DNA from: Kibdelosporangium banguiense
GTDB lineage: Bacteria > Actinomycetota > Actinomycetes > Mycobacteriales > Pseudonocardiaceae
Direction of reading: 5' to 3'
Assembly (NCBI RefSeq): GCF_017876405.1
Contig: NZ_JAGINW010000001.1
Location: forward strand, 62,001-126,000
Length of the DNA: 64,000 nucleotides
Part shown: positions 46,634 to 55,002 of the stretch, piece after piece
How the letters are laid out: each line of letters starts with the position of its first letter
How positions within the stretch are numbered: the stretch's first letter is position 1
Notes under the pieces: model-generated
What the model was told of the DNA's origin: nothing
What the model saw: the letters and a program-made list of their open reading frames with translations, nothing else
Database searches by the model: none
Position numbers and translations under genes: made by a program

Positions 46634-47623
46634 ATGGCGGGCCGGCTGCTGCTCATCGGATACTTCGTGCTGCCGATGGTGCTCGTCGGCCTGCTGCTCG
46701 CCGCCCTCGGCATCGCCGTGGGCCCGGGATGGGCCGTGCTGGCCGGCATCGTCGTCGTGCTGTTGCTGCTCGCCAGGGCGGTGTTCACCCACCGGGCCAA
46801 AACGGAGCCGCCGGGAACGTGGATCAACCGGAAACGGCACCCCCAGCTGTGGCAGGTCGTGGAGGAGCTGGCCACCACGGCGGACACGCGCTCGCCCGAC
46901 GAGATCCGCATCGGCCCCGACTTCAGCGCCGTGGTCCAGGAACAGGCCAAGTTCCGCACCTTGATCATCGGGCTGCCGATGCTGGGCGGGCTGACCGTCA
47001 GCGAGCTACGTGCGGTGGTCGGCCATGAGCTTGCTCACTTCAGCACTGGACATGCGCAGGCGTCGTCGTTCGAACGCCGCGCGACCGCGTCGGCTGAGCG
47101 CAGTCACGGTCTGCTCCGCGCTGTGTTCGTGCCGTACGCGCAGCTGTATCTGTTGGTCACGAGGGCGCAGAGCCGGGCGCGGGAAGTCGACGCCGACGCG
47201 GCCTCGGTCCGTGCGGCAGGCAAGGACGCGACCCGATCCGCGTTGGCGAAGCTGCTGGCGTTGTCGGTCATCTGGGCACGTTTTCGCGAACGGTCCGCGT
47301 CCCAGTCGTACGAGTACCGCACACCGGACCTCGTCGAACGGTTCCACCGGTACCTGGCTGGCGAGGAAGGCCGCCGTCAGTTGGCCACGGTCAGCGATCG
47401 GCTGTTGGACAAGCAGCCCAAGCCGCTGTTCGACACCCACCCGCCGACCCGGGTCCGGCTGGCCACCCTGGACACATTGGCCGAGGACGCCCCTCAGCCA
47501 ACGGACGACCGTCCGGCGTGGGACCTGCTGACCGACCCGAAGCACACGCTGACCGAGTTGCAACGCCAGCTGTACGAGGAACTCGCACTAAGCAAGCCGC
47601 GTGATGTCGACGGTGACCTCTAG
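46634..47623 (+). CDS. M48-family membrane metalloprotease (HtpX-like)
   Basis: The 329-aa protein has two N-terminal membrane segments (LLLIGYFVLPMVLVGLLLAALGIAV and WAVLAGIVVVLLLLARAVF) and the zinc site HELAH (VVGHELAHFSTGH, about residue 132) followed by a downstream EVDAD region. Role may be membrane-protein quality control. The 3' end overlaps the convergent transglutaminase gene by 36 bp. It is probably co-transcribed with the PemK-like gene. Confidence 0.88.
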   Translation: MAGRLLLIGYFVLPMVLVGLLLAALGIAVGPGWAVLAGIVVVLLLLARAVFTHRAKTEPPGTWINRKRHPQLWQVVEELATTADTRSPDEIRIGPDFSAVVQEQAKFRTLIIGLPMLGGLTVSELRAVVGHELAHFSTGHAQASSFERRATASAERSHGLLRAVFVPYAQLYLLVTRAQSRAREVDADAASVRAAGKDATRSALAKLLALSVIWARFRERSASQSYEYRTPDLVERFHRYLAGEEGRRQLATVSDRLLDKQPKPLFDTHPPTRVRLATLDTLAEDAPQPTDDRPAWDLLTDPKHTLTELQRQLYEELALSKPRDVDGDL

Positions 47624-48430
47624 CGCCGTGGCGTCGCCGCCGGAGTAGATCCCCTTGAGCGGGGCCACATCGCCGTAGTCACGGCCCAATGCCACCCAGA
47701 TGTGCCGTGGGCCGACTGGGATCGCGTTGGTGGGGTCGTAACCCCACCAGCCGCCCGTCCACGCCTCGATCCAGGCGTGGCTCTCGCCGCGGACGGTCTC
47801 CTTGGGCTCGCCGTCCGGCTTGGTGTGCAGGTAGCCGGATACGTACCGCGCCGGGATACCCATGGCGCGCAACAACACCAGCGTCACATGCGCGAAGTCC
47901 TGGCAGACGCCTTCCTTGGCCTTGTAGGCGTCCACCGCCGAGGTGTGCACGCCGGTCGTACCCGCCTGGTACTTCAGCTGGTCATGGACCCATTGCGAGG
48001 CGTCGAGAACGGCCTCGGCCGGGGTCTTGCCCTTACGCAACGTCCTCGCCACGGCTGCCAGTTCACGGTCCTTCGGCGTGTAGGCCGTGGGTTCCAGCAG
48101 CTCGGTGTACCGGTCGACGAGGTTCTCCTCGCGCAGGTCGGCCCAGGTGCCCGAGCGGATCGGCGAGACCTCCCCGCTGGTCTCCACCACCGAGGAGCCG
48201 ACGATCTTGAGCTGGGTGTGCGGGGCGTGCAGGTCGAAGCTGGTGACCGCGGTCCCCCAGTAGTCCATGTACCGGTACTGCCGGGTGGCCGGTGTGGTCT
48301 CGACTCGGCTGACCACAACGCTTTGCTTGCGGTCCGCCCTTGGGGTCACGCGGACTTCGTTGTAGGACTGGACAACCGGCGACCGGTATCGGTAACCCGT
48401 CGTGTGGACAACCCGTACACGCCAACTCAC
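47588..48430 (-). CDS. transglutaminase-like protease/peptide-ligase partner
   Basis: From GTG 48430 (GTGA overlap with the alpha-E gene) the protein is 280 aa. The transglutaminase core has the catalytic Cys in KEGVCQDFAHVT, the His in ESHAWIEAW and the Asp in YDPTNA. An N-terminal domain (VHTTGYRYRSPVVQSYNEVRVTPR) is typical of the group. It is the third gene of a conserved ATP-grasp/alpha-E/transglutaminase operon. Confidence 0.92.
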   Translation of the reverse strand: MSWRVRVVHTTGYRYRSPVVQSYNEVRVTPRADRKQSVVVSRVETTPATRQYRYMDYWGTAVTSFDLHAPHTQLKIVGSSVVETSGEVSPIRSGTWADLREENLVDRYTELLEPTAYTPKDRELAAVARTLRKGKTPAEAVLDASQWVHDQLKYQAGTTGVHTSAVDAYKAKEGVCQDFAHVTLVLLRAMGIPARYVSGYLHTKPDGEPKETVRGESHAWIEAWTGGWWGYDPTNAIPVGPRHIWVALGRDYGDVAPLKGIYSGGDATALEVTVDITRLA

Positions 48431-49374
48431 GACGACACCTCCGCGTTGGTCCACGCGACCCAGGGCGCGGTGTGGAAGTACTGCTGGGACACGGCTTCAC
48501 CGACCTCGCGAACGGTCTCCTGCAGGCGGCGCAGCATTCGCGGGAGGTCCCCGAGCAGATCCGCCGGACGCAGGAACTCCAAGTCGCTGCGGGCCTTGCC
48601 GAGCAGCCGCAGCGCCTCAGCACGGGCACCGACCCGGACGTCCGGCTGGTGGTCGAGCTGCTCCAGACACGATTCGGCCTGCCGGAGCGAGTAGAACACC
48701 GAACGCGGGAACAACCTGTCCAGCAGCATGAACTGCACGACCCGCGCGGCGTCGAGCGCGCCGCGGTATGTCCGTAGGTACGTGTCGTGTGCGCCTGCTG
48801 AGCGCAGCACGGTCACCCACCCAGGAGAAGAAGCCTTGTCACCGACACGGGACATCAGCAGCCGCACGATCATGTCCACGCGCTCGACCGAACGGCCGAG
48901 CACCAGGAACCGCCAGCCGTCGTCACGGCTCATCGTGGAGTCCGCGAGCCCGGCGAACATCGCCGCGCGGTCCTCGACGAACGAGAAGAACGCGTGCGGG
49001 CCGACCTGACGCGCGTAACGCTGCCGCTCCGGCACCGCGTTGTACATCGCGTTGAGGCACTCCCACATCTCTGTGGAGACCACTTCACGCGCACCTCGGG
49101 TGTTCTCGCGGGCGCTGGTGACCGACGAGACGATCGATCCCGCGTGATCCTCGGAGTACGCGACAAGCTCGGTCAGCGACCACACGTCCAGTGTGTCGCC
49201 GTTCGGCGGCTGGATCCCCAGGACCGCGAGCAGCTCACGGCTGGTCGCGTCCGGGTTGACCGTGGCGTCCTCGAGCAGCTGATGCACGGACACATCGAGG
49301 ATCCGGGCCGTGTCGTCGGCTCGTTCCACATAGCGTCCGATCCAGTACAGCGACTCGGCGTTACGCGCAAGCAT
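48427..49374 (-). CDS. alpha-E domain protein
   Basis: The 315-aa all-helical alpha-E protein begins MLARNAESLYWIGRYVERADDTARILDV, the family signature, with later GRSVERVDMIVRLLMSR. Its biochemical role is unknown, but it always travels with a circularly permuted ATP-grasp enzyme and a transglutaminase-like protein. It starts 18 bp after the ATP-grasp stop and overlaps the next gene by 4 bp. Confidence 0.92.
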   Translation of the reverse strand: MLARNAESLYWIGRYVERADDTARILDVSVHQLLEDATVNPDATSRELLAVLGIQPPNGDTLDVWSLTELVAYSEDHAGSIVSSVTSARENTRGAREVVSTEMWECLNAMYNAVPERQRYARQVGPHAFFSFVEDRAAMFAGLADSTMSRDDGWRFLVLGRSVERVDMIVRLLMSRVGDKASSPGWVTVLRSAGAHDTYLRTYRGALDAARVVQFMLLDRLFPRSVFYSLRQAESCLEQLDHQPDVRVGARAEALRLLGKARSDLEFLRPADLLGDLPRMLRRLQETVREVGEAVSQQYFHTAPWVAWTNAEVSS

Positions 49375-49392
49375 CGTGCCTCCCTGTCACTG

Positions 49393-51015
49393 TCACTGTT
49401 GTTGCTGCTGTTGTTGCTGGGAGGTGGACAGCTCAGGCCCCTGGTCGGCGGCCGTGGAGTCCAGCGCCACCGTGGCCAGGCTCGGCTCGGCCAGCTCGCG
49501 TTCCACAGTGGACGAGCGGGCCGCGAGCACCCAGGTGTCCTTGGAGCCGCCGCCCTGCGACGAGTTCACGATCAGGCTGCCCTCCGGCAGCGCGACCCTG
49601 GTCAGCCCGCCGGGCAGGACGAAGACGAAGTTGCCGTCGTTGACCGCGAACGGCCTCAGGTCGACGTGCCGCGGCACGAGCTTGTCGCCGACCTTCGTCG
49701 GGACGGTCGACAGTTGCACCACTGGCTGGGCGATCCAGCCACGCGGGTTGCCCCTGATCTTGCGCCGCAACCGGTTCAGCTCCTGCGCGCTGGCCTCGGC
49801 ACCGAACACGATGCCGTAGCCGCCGGAGCCCTCGACCGGCTTGATCACCAGCTCGTCCAGGCTGTCCAGGACATGCGTGCGCTCGTCGGGGAGCCAGCAG
49901 CGGAACGTGTCCACGTTGGGCAGCAACGGCTTCTCGCCGAGGTAGTACTGCACGATCTCGGGCAGGTAGGTGTACACGAGCTTGTCGTCGGCAACGCCGT
50001 TGCCGACCGCGTTGGCGATCACGACGTTGCCCGCACGGGCGGCGTTGACCAGGCCGGCGACGCCGAGCACGGAATCCGGGTGGAACTGCACCGGATCGAG
50101 GAAGTCGTCGTCGATCCGCCGGTAGATCACGTCGACCATCCGCTCGCCCTCGGTCGTGCGGATGTAGACGATGTTGTCACGGCAGAAAAGGTCACGGCCT
50201 TCGACGAGCTCGACGCCCATCTGCCGAGCCAGCAACGAATGCTCGAAGTACGCGGAGTTGTGCACACCTGGCGTGAGCACCACGACGTTCGGATCCGCGA
50301 CGTTCGCGGCGGCCGACGCGCGCAATGCACGCAACAGATGGCCCGCGTAGTCGCCAACCGCCCGTACGCGGTGACGCGCGAACAGGTCCGGGAACACACG
50401 CGCCATCGAGCGGCGGTTCTCCATCACGTAGGAAACGCCGGATGGGCAGCGCAGGTTGTCCTCCAGAACGCGGAACACGCCCTGTTCGTCACGCACTAGG
50501 TCGACACCCGCGACGTGGATGCGTACGCCGTTGGGCGGCGAGATCCCGGCCGCCTCACGATGGAAGTGCGCACACGAGGTGATCAGTCTGCGCGGCAGCA
50601 CGCCGTCCCGGACGATCTGCGCGTCGCCGTAGATGTCGGCGAGGAACAGCTCCAAGGCCCGGACGCGCTGGACGATGCCGCGTTCGAGCTTGGACCACTC
50701 CGACGCGGTGATCACGCGGGGAATCAGATCCAGCGGAAACGGCCGTTCCTGGCCGGACAGCGAGAACGTGATGCCCTGGTCGACGAACGCCCGGCCCAGC
50801 GCCTCCGCACGCGCGGCAAGATCGGAGACTTCGGAGGGCGCGAGCGAATCGTACAGCGTACGGTAGGCCGAGCGGACGCTGGCCGGTTCGGCGAACATCT
50901 CGTCGTAGGCGCCCGCGTGCGGGCGGGCCGGATCGAGATAGCCGTCGAACAGCGCAGCGTGCCCGTTGGACTCCGCCCTGGCCCGTGATGTGGTTCGCCG
51001 GCTCATGGTCGACAT
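49393..51015 (-). CDS. circularly permuted type-2 ATP-grasp protein with poly-Gln tail
   Basis: From ATG 51015 (or 51006) the enzyme is about 540 aa. It matches the CP_ATPgrasp_1/2 families: GVRIHVAGVDLVRDEQGVFRVLEDNLRCPSGVSYVMENRR, DVIYRRIDDDFLDP and KPVEGSGGYGIVFG. Such enzymes are predicted to form an amide/peptide bond, possibly modifying peptides or proteins together with alpha-E and transglutaminase partners. The C-terminus ends in eight consecutive Gln codons (mixed CAG/CAA), which look recently expanded and are probably disordered. Confidence 0.9.
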   Translation of the reverse strand: MSTMSRRTTSRARAESNGHAALFDGYLDPARPHAGAYDEMFAEPASVRSAYRTLYDSLAPSEVSDLAARAEALGRAFVDQGITFSLSGQERPFPLDLIPRVITASEWSKLERGIVQRVRALELFLADIYGDAQIVRDGVLPRRLITSCAHFHREAAGISPPNGVRIHVAGVDLVRDEQGVFRVLEDNLRCPSGVSYVMENRRSMARVFPDLFARHRVRAVGDYAGHLLRALRASAAANVADPNVVVLTPGVHNSAYFEHSLLARQMGVELVEGRDLFCRDNIVYIRTTEGERMVDVIYRRIDDDFLDPVQFHPDSVLGVAGLVNAARAGNVVIANAVGNGVADDKLVYTYLPEIVQYYLGEKPLLPNVDTFRCWLPDERTHVLDSLDELVIKPVEGSGGYGIVFGAEASAQELNRLRRKIRGNPRGWIAQPVVQLSTVPTKVGDKLVPRHVDLRPFAVNDGNFVFVLPGGLTRVALPEGSLIVNSSQGGGSKDTWVLAARSSTVERELAEPSLATVALDSTAADQGPELSTSQQQQQQQQ

Positions 51016-51087
51016 CTTGACCCAGGTCAACGCCTGTGCGCACTACTCTGTCCGGCCAATGTCCCACGCTGTTACGTTCCGGAAACG

Positions 51088-51951
51088 TCACGCGGCCGCG
51101 ATCGCGGCCACTCCGGCGAGCACGATCACCGCTCCGGTGAGCCGCCGGACCGGGTCAGGTTCGCGCAGGAACCGCCACGCGATCACGCTGCCGAACACAA
51201 TCGAGAGCTCCCGGGCAGGCGCGACCATGCTGACCGGCGCGATGCGCATCGCATACAGAACGCAGATGTACGCCAGCGGCGACAAGACGGCGATGACCAG
51301 CACATCTACCCGGTGTTCCCGCCACAGCACGGCCACTCGGCGCCGGCTGCGGACAGCGTGCGGCGCCAGGATCAGACTCTGGATGACGGCGCCGGTGCAG
51401 AAATAGATGAGCGGCGGGACGGCGAACCCGTTGACCGAGTGCGCGTCCCAAAGGGTGTAGGCCGCGATCGTCAGACCGGTCAGTGCGCCGTAGAACACGC
51501 TCGGCCCCAGCTGCAGCGTTTTCCCTCCAAGCCCGACCACGAGCACGCCCGCCACAACGCAGGCCGCACCCACAAGCGCCAACGCCCCAGGACGCTCACC
51601 GAGAAACGCGACAGCCGCTATGACCGAGAGAAGAGGACCGCTCCCCCGCGCGACTGGATACACGACCGACATGTCGCCCACCGCGTAGCCCTGCTGCAGC
51701 ACCAACCCGTACGCGACATGCAGCACCGCGCTCACACCCGCCGCAAGCAACCAGCTCCACTGTGGAGTCGCGCCGCTGAGGGCCAGCGCGCCCACCGCGA
51801 CAGGCAGGCAGATGACAGCCGACGTGGCCTGGTAGAGCCAGACGAACAATGCCCCGCCGGTGCTCGCACGCTTCGCTGAGAAGTTCCACGCCGCGTGAGC
51901 GAGCGCAGCCACCAACACGAGTCCGATCGCGACAGGATTCACCCGACCCAC
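51088..51951 (-). CDS. EamA-family (DMT) transporter
   Basis: The 287-aa protein has ten predicted transmembrane helices in two EamA repeats (AHAAWNFSAKRA near the start, GKTLQLGPSVFYGALTGLTIAAYTLWD at the second repeat, VSMVAPARELSIVFGSVIAWRFL later). Substrate unknown; export of a metabolite is typical. It is separated from the rpsT promoter by about 190 bp and read away from it. Start at 51951 is tentative. Confidence 0.88.
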   Translation of the reverse strand: MGRVNPVAIGLVLVAALAHAAWNFSAKRASTGGALFVWLYQATSAVICLPVAVGALALSGATPQWSWLLAAGVSAVLHVAYGLVLQQGYAVGDMSVVYPVARGSGPLLSVIAAVAFLGERPGALALVGAACVVAGVLVVGLGGKTLQLGPSVFYGALTGLTIAAYTLWDAHSVNGFAVPPLIYFCTGAVIQSLILAPHAVRSRRRVAVLWREHRVDVLVIAVLSPLAYICVLYAMRIAPVSMVAPARELSIVFGSVIAWRFLREPDPVRRLTGAVIVLAGVAAIAAA

Positions 51952-52139
51952 CCTGGTACACGCAGGTCAACAGGTGTTACCGAATTTCCCGGGGGGCGGA
52001 TTCGCCGATCGAGGTGACGGGTTGTTACCCTGTGCGAGTCGTATCGTGTGGCGTTCCGCCCTGGAGGAAACCCGCACTCGCGGGGCCATCGAGTATCGCG
52101 ATACGGCAATCCGGATAGCGAACACTGAGGAGTACTCGC

Positions 52140-52400
52140 GTGGCCAACATCAAGTCCCAGATCAAGCGCATCAAGACCAACGAGGCCGCTCGCCTGCGCA
52201 ACAAGTCCGTGAAGTCCTCGGTGAAGACCGCGATCCGCAAGTTCCGCGAGGCCGCGGACGCCGGTGAGAAGGACAAGGCCATCGAGCTGCTGCAGGCCGC
52301 CAGCCGCCAGCTGGACAAGGCCGCCAGCAAGGGCGTCATCCACGCCAACCAGGCCGCCAACAAGAAGTCGGCCATGGCCAAGCGCGCCAACGCCATCTGA
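52140..52400 (+). CDS. rpsT: 30S ribosomal protein S20
   Basis: The 86-aa protein begins [26 protein letters not shown] and is Lys/Ala-rich throughout as expected of S20. GTG start with GAGGAG about 8 bp upstream. A strong terminator follows. Location next to holA is the actinobacterial norm. Confidence 0.97.
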   Translation: MANIKSQIKRIKTNEAARLRNKSVKSSVKTAIRKFREAADAGEKDKAIELLQAASRQLDKAASKGVIHANQAANKKSAMAKRANAI

Positions 52401-52412
52401 TTCAGGCCCCCG

Positions 52413-52444
52413 AAAAGGCCCCCGCCCGCCGGCGGGGGCCTTTT
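52413..52444. terminator. bidirectional intrinsic terminator between rpsT and holA
   Basis: AAAAGGCCCCCGCC at 52413-52426 pairs perfectly with GGCGGGGGCCTTTT at 52431-52444 across a 4-nt CGCC loop, giving a 14-bp stem with an A-tract and a T-tract. It lies 13 bp after the rpsT stop and 36 bp beyond the end of convergent holA, so it can serve both. Confidence 0.93.
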
Positions 52445-52479
52445 CGCTGCTCAAGCCCTTTTTCGAAGTCCAGCCTGCC

Positions 52480-53469
52480 TCAGGCGCGGCGGTGGGCTCG
52501 GGCGATGCGGATGATGGCGCGTTCGAGGGCGTAGCTCGCGTCGGCGGCCACGCCTTTCACGTCGGCGTTCAACTCGGCGACTATCTGCATGGCGTCTGCG
52601 AGGCCGGCGGGGTGCCAGCCGCGGGTCTGGCCCATGGCTTTGCGGATCTTCCAGGGTGGCATGCCCAGTTCGCCGGCTGATTTGAAGGGGTCGACCCGGC
52701 CGAGTGGGGCGATGCGGGCGACGGTGCGGACGGCGTCGGCGAGCGCGTCGGCGACGAGGACGTGGGGTACGCCGAGCTGCATTGCCCAGCGGAGTGCTTC
52801 GAGGGCGCCGGGCAGGTCTCCGACGACGGCCTTCTCGGCGACGGCGAAGCCGTTCACCTCGGCGCGGCCGTTGTGGTAGCGGCGGACGGCGTTCTCGTCG
52901 ACTTTGCCGTCGGCGTCAGCGACCAGTTGGGCGGCGGCTGAGGCGAGCTCCCGGAGGTCCGAGCCGACGGTTTCGATCAATGCCGAGACCGCGGCCGCGT
53001 CGGTCCGGCCGCCGGCGACACGGATCTCGTGGCGGACGAACTCCTCGCGTTCGGCCGGTTTGGTCAGCTTCGGGCACTCGACGACCTTCGCACCGGCCTT
53101 CTTCAGTGCTGCCGGAAGGGCTTTGGCCACTTTGCTTCGCCCGCCACCGGAATGCAGCACCACGAGCACGACGCCGTCGGCCGGATTCTTGCCGTACGCC
53201 ACGATCGCGTCGGAGATCTCCTGGGTGGCCTCGTGCGCTGCCTCGAGTACGACCACGCGGGCCTCGGCGAACAGCGAGGGCGAGACCAGTTCGGTGAGCT
53301 GCGGTGTTGTGAGATCAGCCACGCGGACCCTGGTCAGGTCCGCAGTTGGGTCCGCCAGCCGGGCGGCCTCCAACGCGGCCCGGACCGCACGGTCTACCAG
53401 TAGCTCTTCCTCGCCCACTACCAGTTGCAGCGGCTCGGGCGTCACAGCCGGGGCGTTCACACCCCGCAT
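52480..53469 (-). CDS. holA: DNA polymerase III delta subunit
   Basis: The 329-aa clamp-loader subunit has the HolA N-terminal AAA-like domain (LVVGEEELLVDRAV, RVRVADLTTPQL), lid and collar helices (ELNADVKGVAADASYALERAIIRIARAHR). It opens the beta clamp with tau/gamma and delta prime. Its position next to rpsT matches M. tuberculosis Rv2413c. Confidence 0.93.
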   Translation of the reverse strand: MRGVNAPAVTPEPLQLVVGEEELLVDRAVRAALEAARLADPTADLTRVRVADLTTPQLTELVSPSLFAEARVVVLEAAHEATQEISDAIVAYGKNPADGVVLVVLHSGGGRSKVAKALPAALKKAGAKVVECPKLTKPAEREEFVRHEIRVAGGRTDAAAVSALIETVGSDLRELASAAAQLVADADGKVDENAVRRYHNGRAEVNGFAVAEKAVVGDLPGALEALRWAMQLGVPHVLVADALADAVRTVARIAPLGRVDPFKSAGELGMPPWKIRKAMGQTRGWHPAGLADAMQIVAELNADVKGVAADASYALERAIIRIARAHRRA

Positions 53470-53570
53470 CCTGCCACGCGCGCGGCTCCCGGATAGTGGG
53501 CGCCACGGGTGGCATGGAGTAACCGGCGTGCCGTAACGTGTCCTGTCGATAGGCCCACAACTGAATATTG

Positions 53571-53682
53571 CTCATCCAGAGGGGCAGAGGGATCGGCCCG
53601 AAGAAGCCCCGGCAACCGGCGACCACCGTTCAGGTGGCGATCACGGTGCCAATTCCGACCGGCGAAAGCCGGAAAGATGAGG
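53571..53682 (+). promoter_or_regulatory. SAM-I (S-box) riboswitch upstream of thrC
   Basis: The S-box landmarks appear in order: CTCATCCAGAGGGGCAGAGG at the 5' P1/P2 region, GAAGAAGCCCCGGCAACC in the core, GGTGCCAATTCC and a closing AAAGATGAG. CTCATC (53571-53576) pairs with GATGAG (53676-53681) as P1. The P1 3' strand overlaps GAGGAG, the SD for the thrC ATG at 53695, so ligand-bound P1 could hide the SD. A short GAGG/CCTC hairpin at 53679-53691 also overlaps the SD. Confidence 0.92.
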
Positions 53683-53694
53683 AGATACCTCGAG

Positions 53695-54951
53695 ATGACA
53701 ACCACAGTCGGCGCGCCGACCACCTACGACCTCGGCCCCGCACGCGCACTGTCCTGCCGTGAGTGCGGCCACCAGATCCCGCTGGCCCCGGAATTCGCCT
53801 GTGCGGAGTGTTTCGGCCCGCTCGAAGTCGCCTACTCGTTCGGCCGGATCCGGCGAGCCGACATCGAAGCGGGTCCCAAGTCGATCTGGCGCTACCGGGA
53901 CCTGTTGCCCGTACCGTCCGATGTGGACAGCCACCCGAACACCCAGCCGGGCCTGACCAGGCTGGTGAAGGCGGACCGCCTGGCCGCCGCCCTCGGCGTG
54001 AAAAGCCTGTGGGTCAAGGACGACACCGGCAACCCGACGCACTCGTTCAAGGACCGTGTGGTCGCTGTGGCGCTCGCCGCCGCGCGCCAGCTCGGTTTCC
54101 GCGTCCTGGCCTGCCCCTCCACCGGCAACCTGGCCAACGCCACAGCCGCAGCCGCGGCGCGTGCGGGCTGGGAGTCGGTTGTGCTGATCCCTTCGTCGCT
54201 CGAACGGGCGAAGATCCTCACGACAGCCGTGTACGACGGTGCTCTCATTGCCGTGGAAGGCAATTACGACGACGTCAACCGTCTGGCCACCGAACTCGCG
54301 GCCGAGCACGAGGACTGGGCGTTCGTGAACGTCAACGTCCGGCCTTATTACGCCGAGGGCTCCAAGACCCTGGCGTACGAGATCGCCGAGCAGCTCGGCT
54401 GGCGAGTGCCGGACCAGGTGGTCGTGCCGATCGCCTCCGGCGCCCAGTTGACCAAGGTGGACAAGGGTTTCCGCGAGCTCGGTGAACTCGGCCTGGTCGA
54501 GCAGACGCCGTACCGGGTGTTCGGCGCCCAGGCGACCGGCTGCTCGCCGGTGTCGGCCGCGTACAAGGCCGGCCACGACGTCGTCCAGCCCGTCCGCCCG
54601 GACACCATCGCCCGCTCGCTGGCCATCGGCGCCCCCGCTGACGGCCCGTACGTCCTCGACGTCGTCAACCGCACCAAGGGCGCGATCGAGGACGTCAGCG
54701 ACGAAGAGGTCGTCGAAGGCATCCGCCTGCTCGCCCGTACCGAAGGCATCTTCACCGAGACCGCAGGCGGCGTGACGGTCGCGACGGCGAAGAAGCTGAT
54801 CGAGACCGGCAAGCTCGACCCCGAGGCCGAGACCGTACTGCTGATCACCGGCGACGGCCTGAAGACCCTCGACGCGATCGAGAACCACGTCGGCCCACGC
54901 GCCACCGTCCCGCCGACGACCGCGGCCGTCCACAAAGCACTCGGCTTCTGA
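53695..54951 (+). CDS. thrC: threonine synthase (PLP-dependent)
   Basis: From ATG 53695 the enzyme is 418 aa; the earlier track start lies in the riboswitch. It converts O-phosphohomoserine to threonine. The N-terminal zinc-ribbon-like CRECGHQIPLAPEFACAECF, the PLP lysine in PTHSFKDRVV, the glycine loop STGNLAN and the C-terminal LLITGDGLKTL are typical of the plant-like threonine synthases. The SAM riboswitch places it under S-adenosylmethionine control. Confidence 0.94.
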   Translation: MTTTVGAPTTYDLGPARALSCRECGHQIPLAPEFACAECFGPLEVAYSFGRIRRADIEAGPKSIWRYRDLLPVPSDVDSHPNTQPGLTRLVKADRLAAALGVKSLWVKDDTGNPTHSFKDRVVAVALAAARQLGFRVLACPSTGNLANATAAAAARAGWESVVLIPSSLERAKILTTAVYDGALIAVEGNYDDVNRLATELAAEHEDWAFVNVNVRPYYAEGSKTLAYEIAEQLGWRVPDQVVVPIASGAQLTKVDKGFRELGELGLVEQTPYRVFGAQATGCSPVSAAYKAGHDVVQPVRPDTIARSLAIGAPADGPYVLDVVNRTKGAIEDVSDEEVVEGIRLLARTEGIFTETAGGVTVATAKKLIETGKLDPEAETVLLITGDGLKTLDAIENHVGPRATVPPTTAAVHKALGF

Positions 54952-55002
54952 AGCCTGACGGGCCCTTCGCCGGACCTGTTCAGGTTCGGCGAAGGCCTCA
55001 GT

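Noticed and set aside
49393..49420. CAG/CAA run as a CRISPR or other spaced repeat
   Set aside because: It is a simple codon repeat within the ATP-grasp gene, without spacers or longer repeat units.
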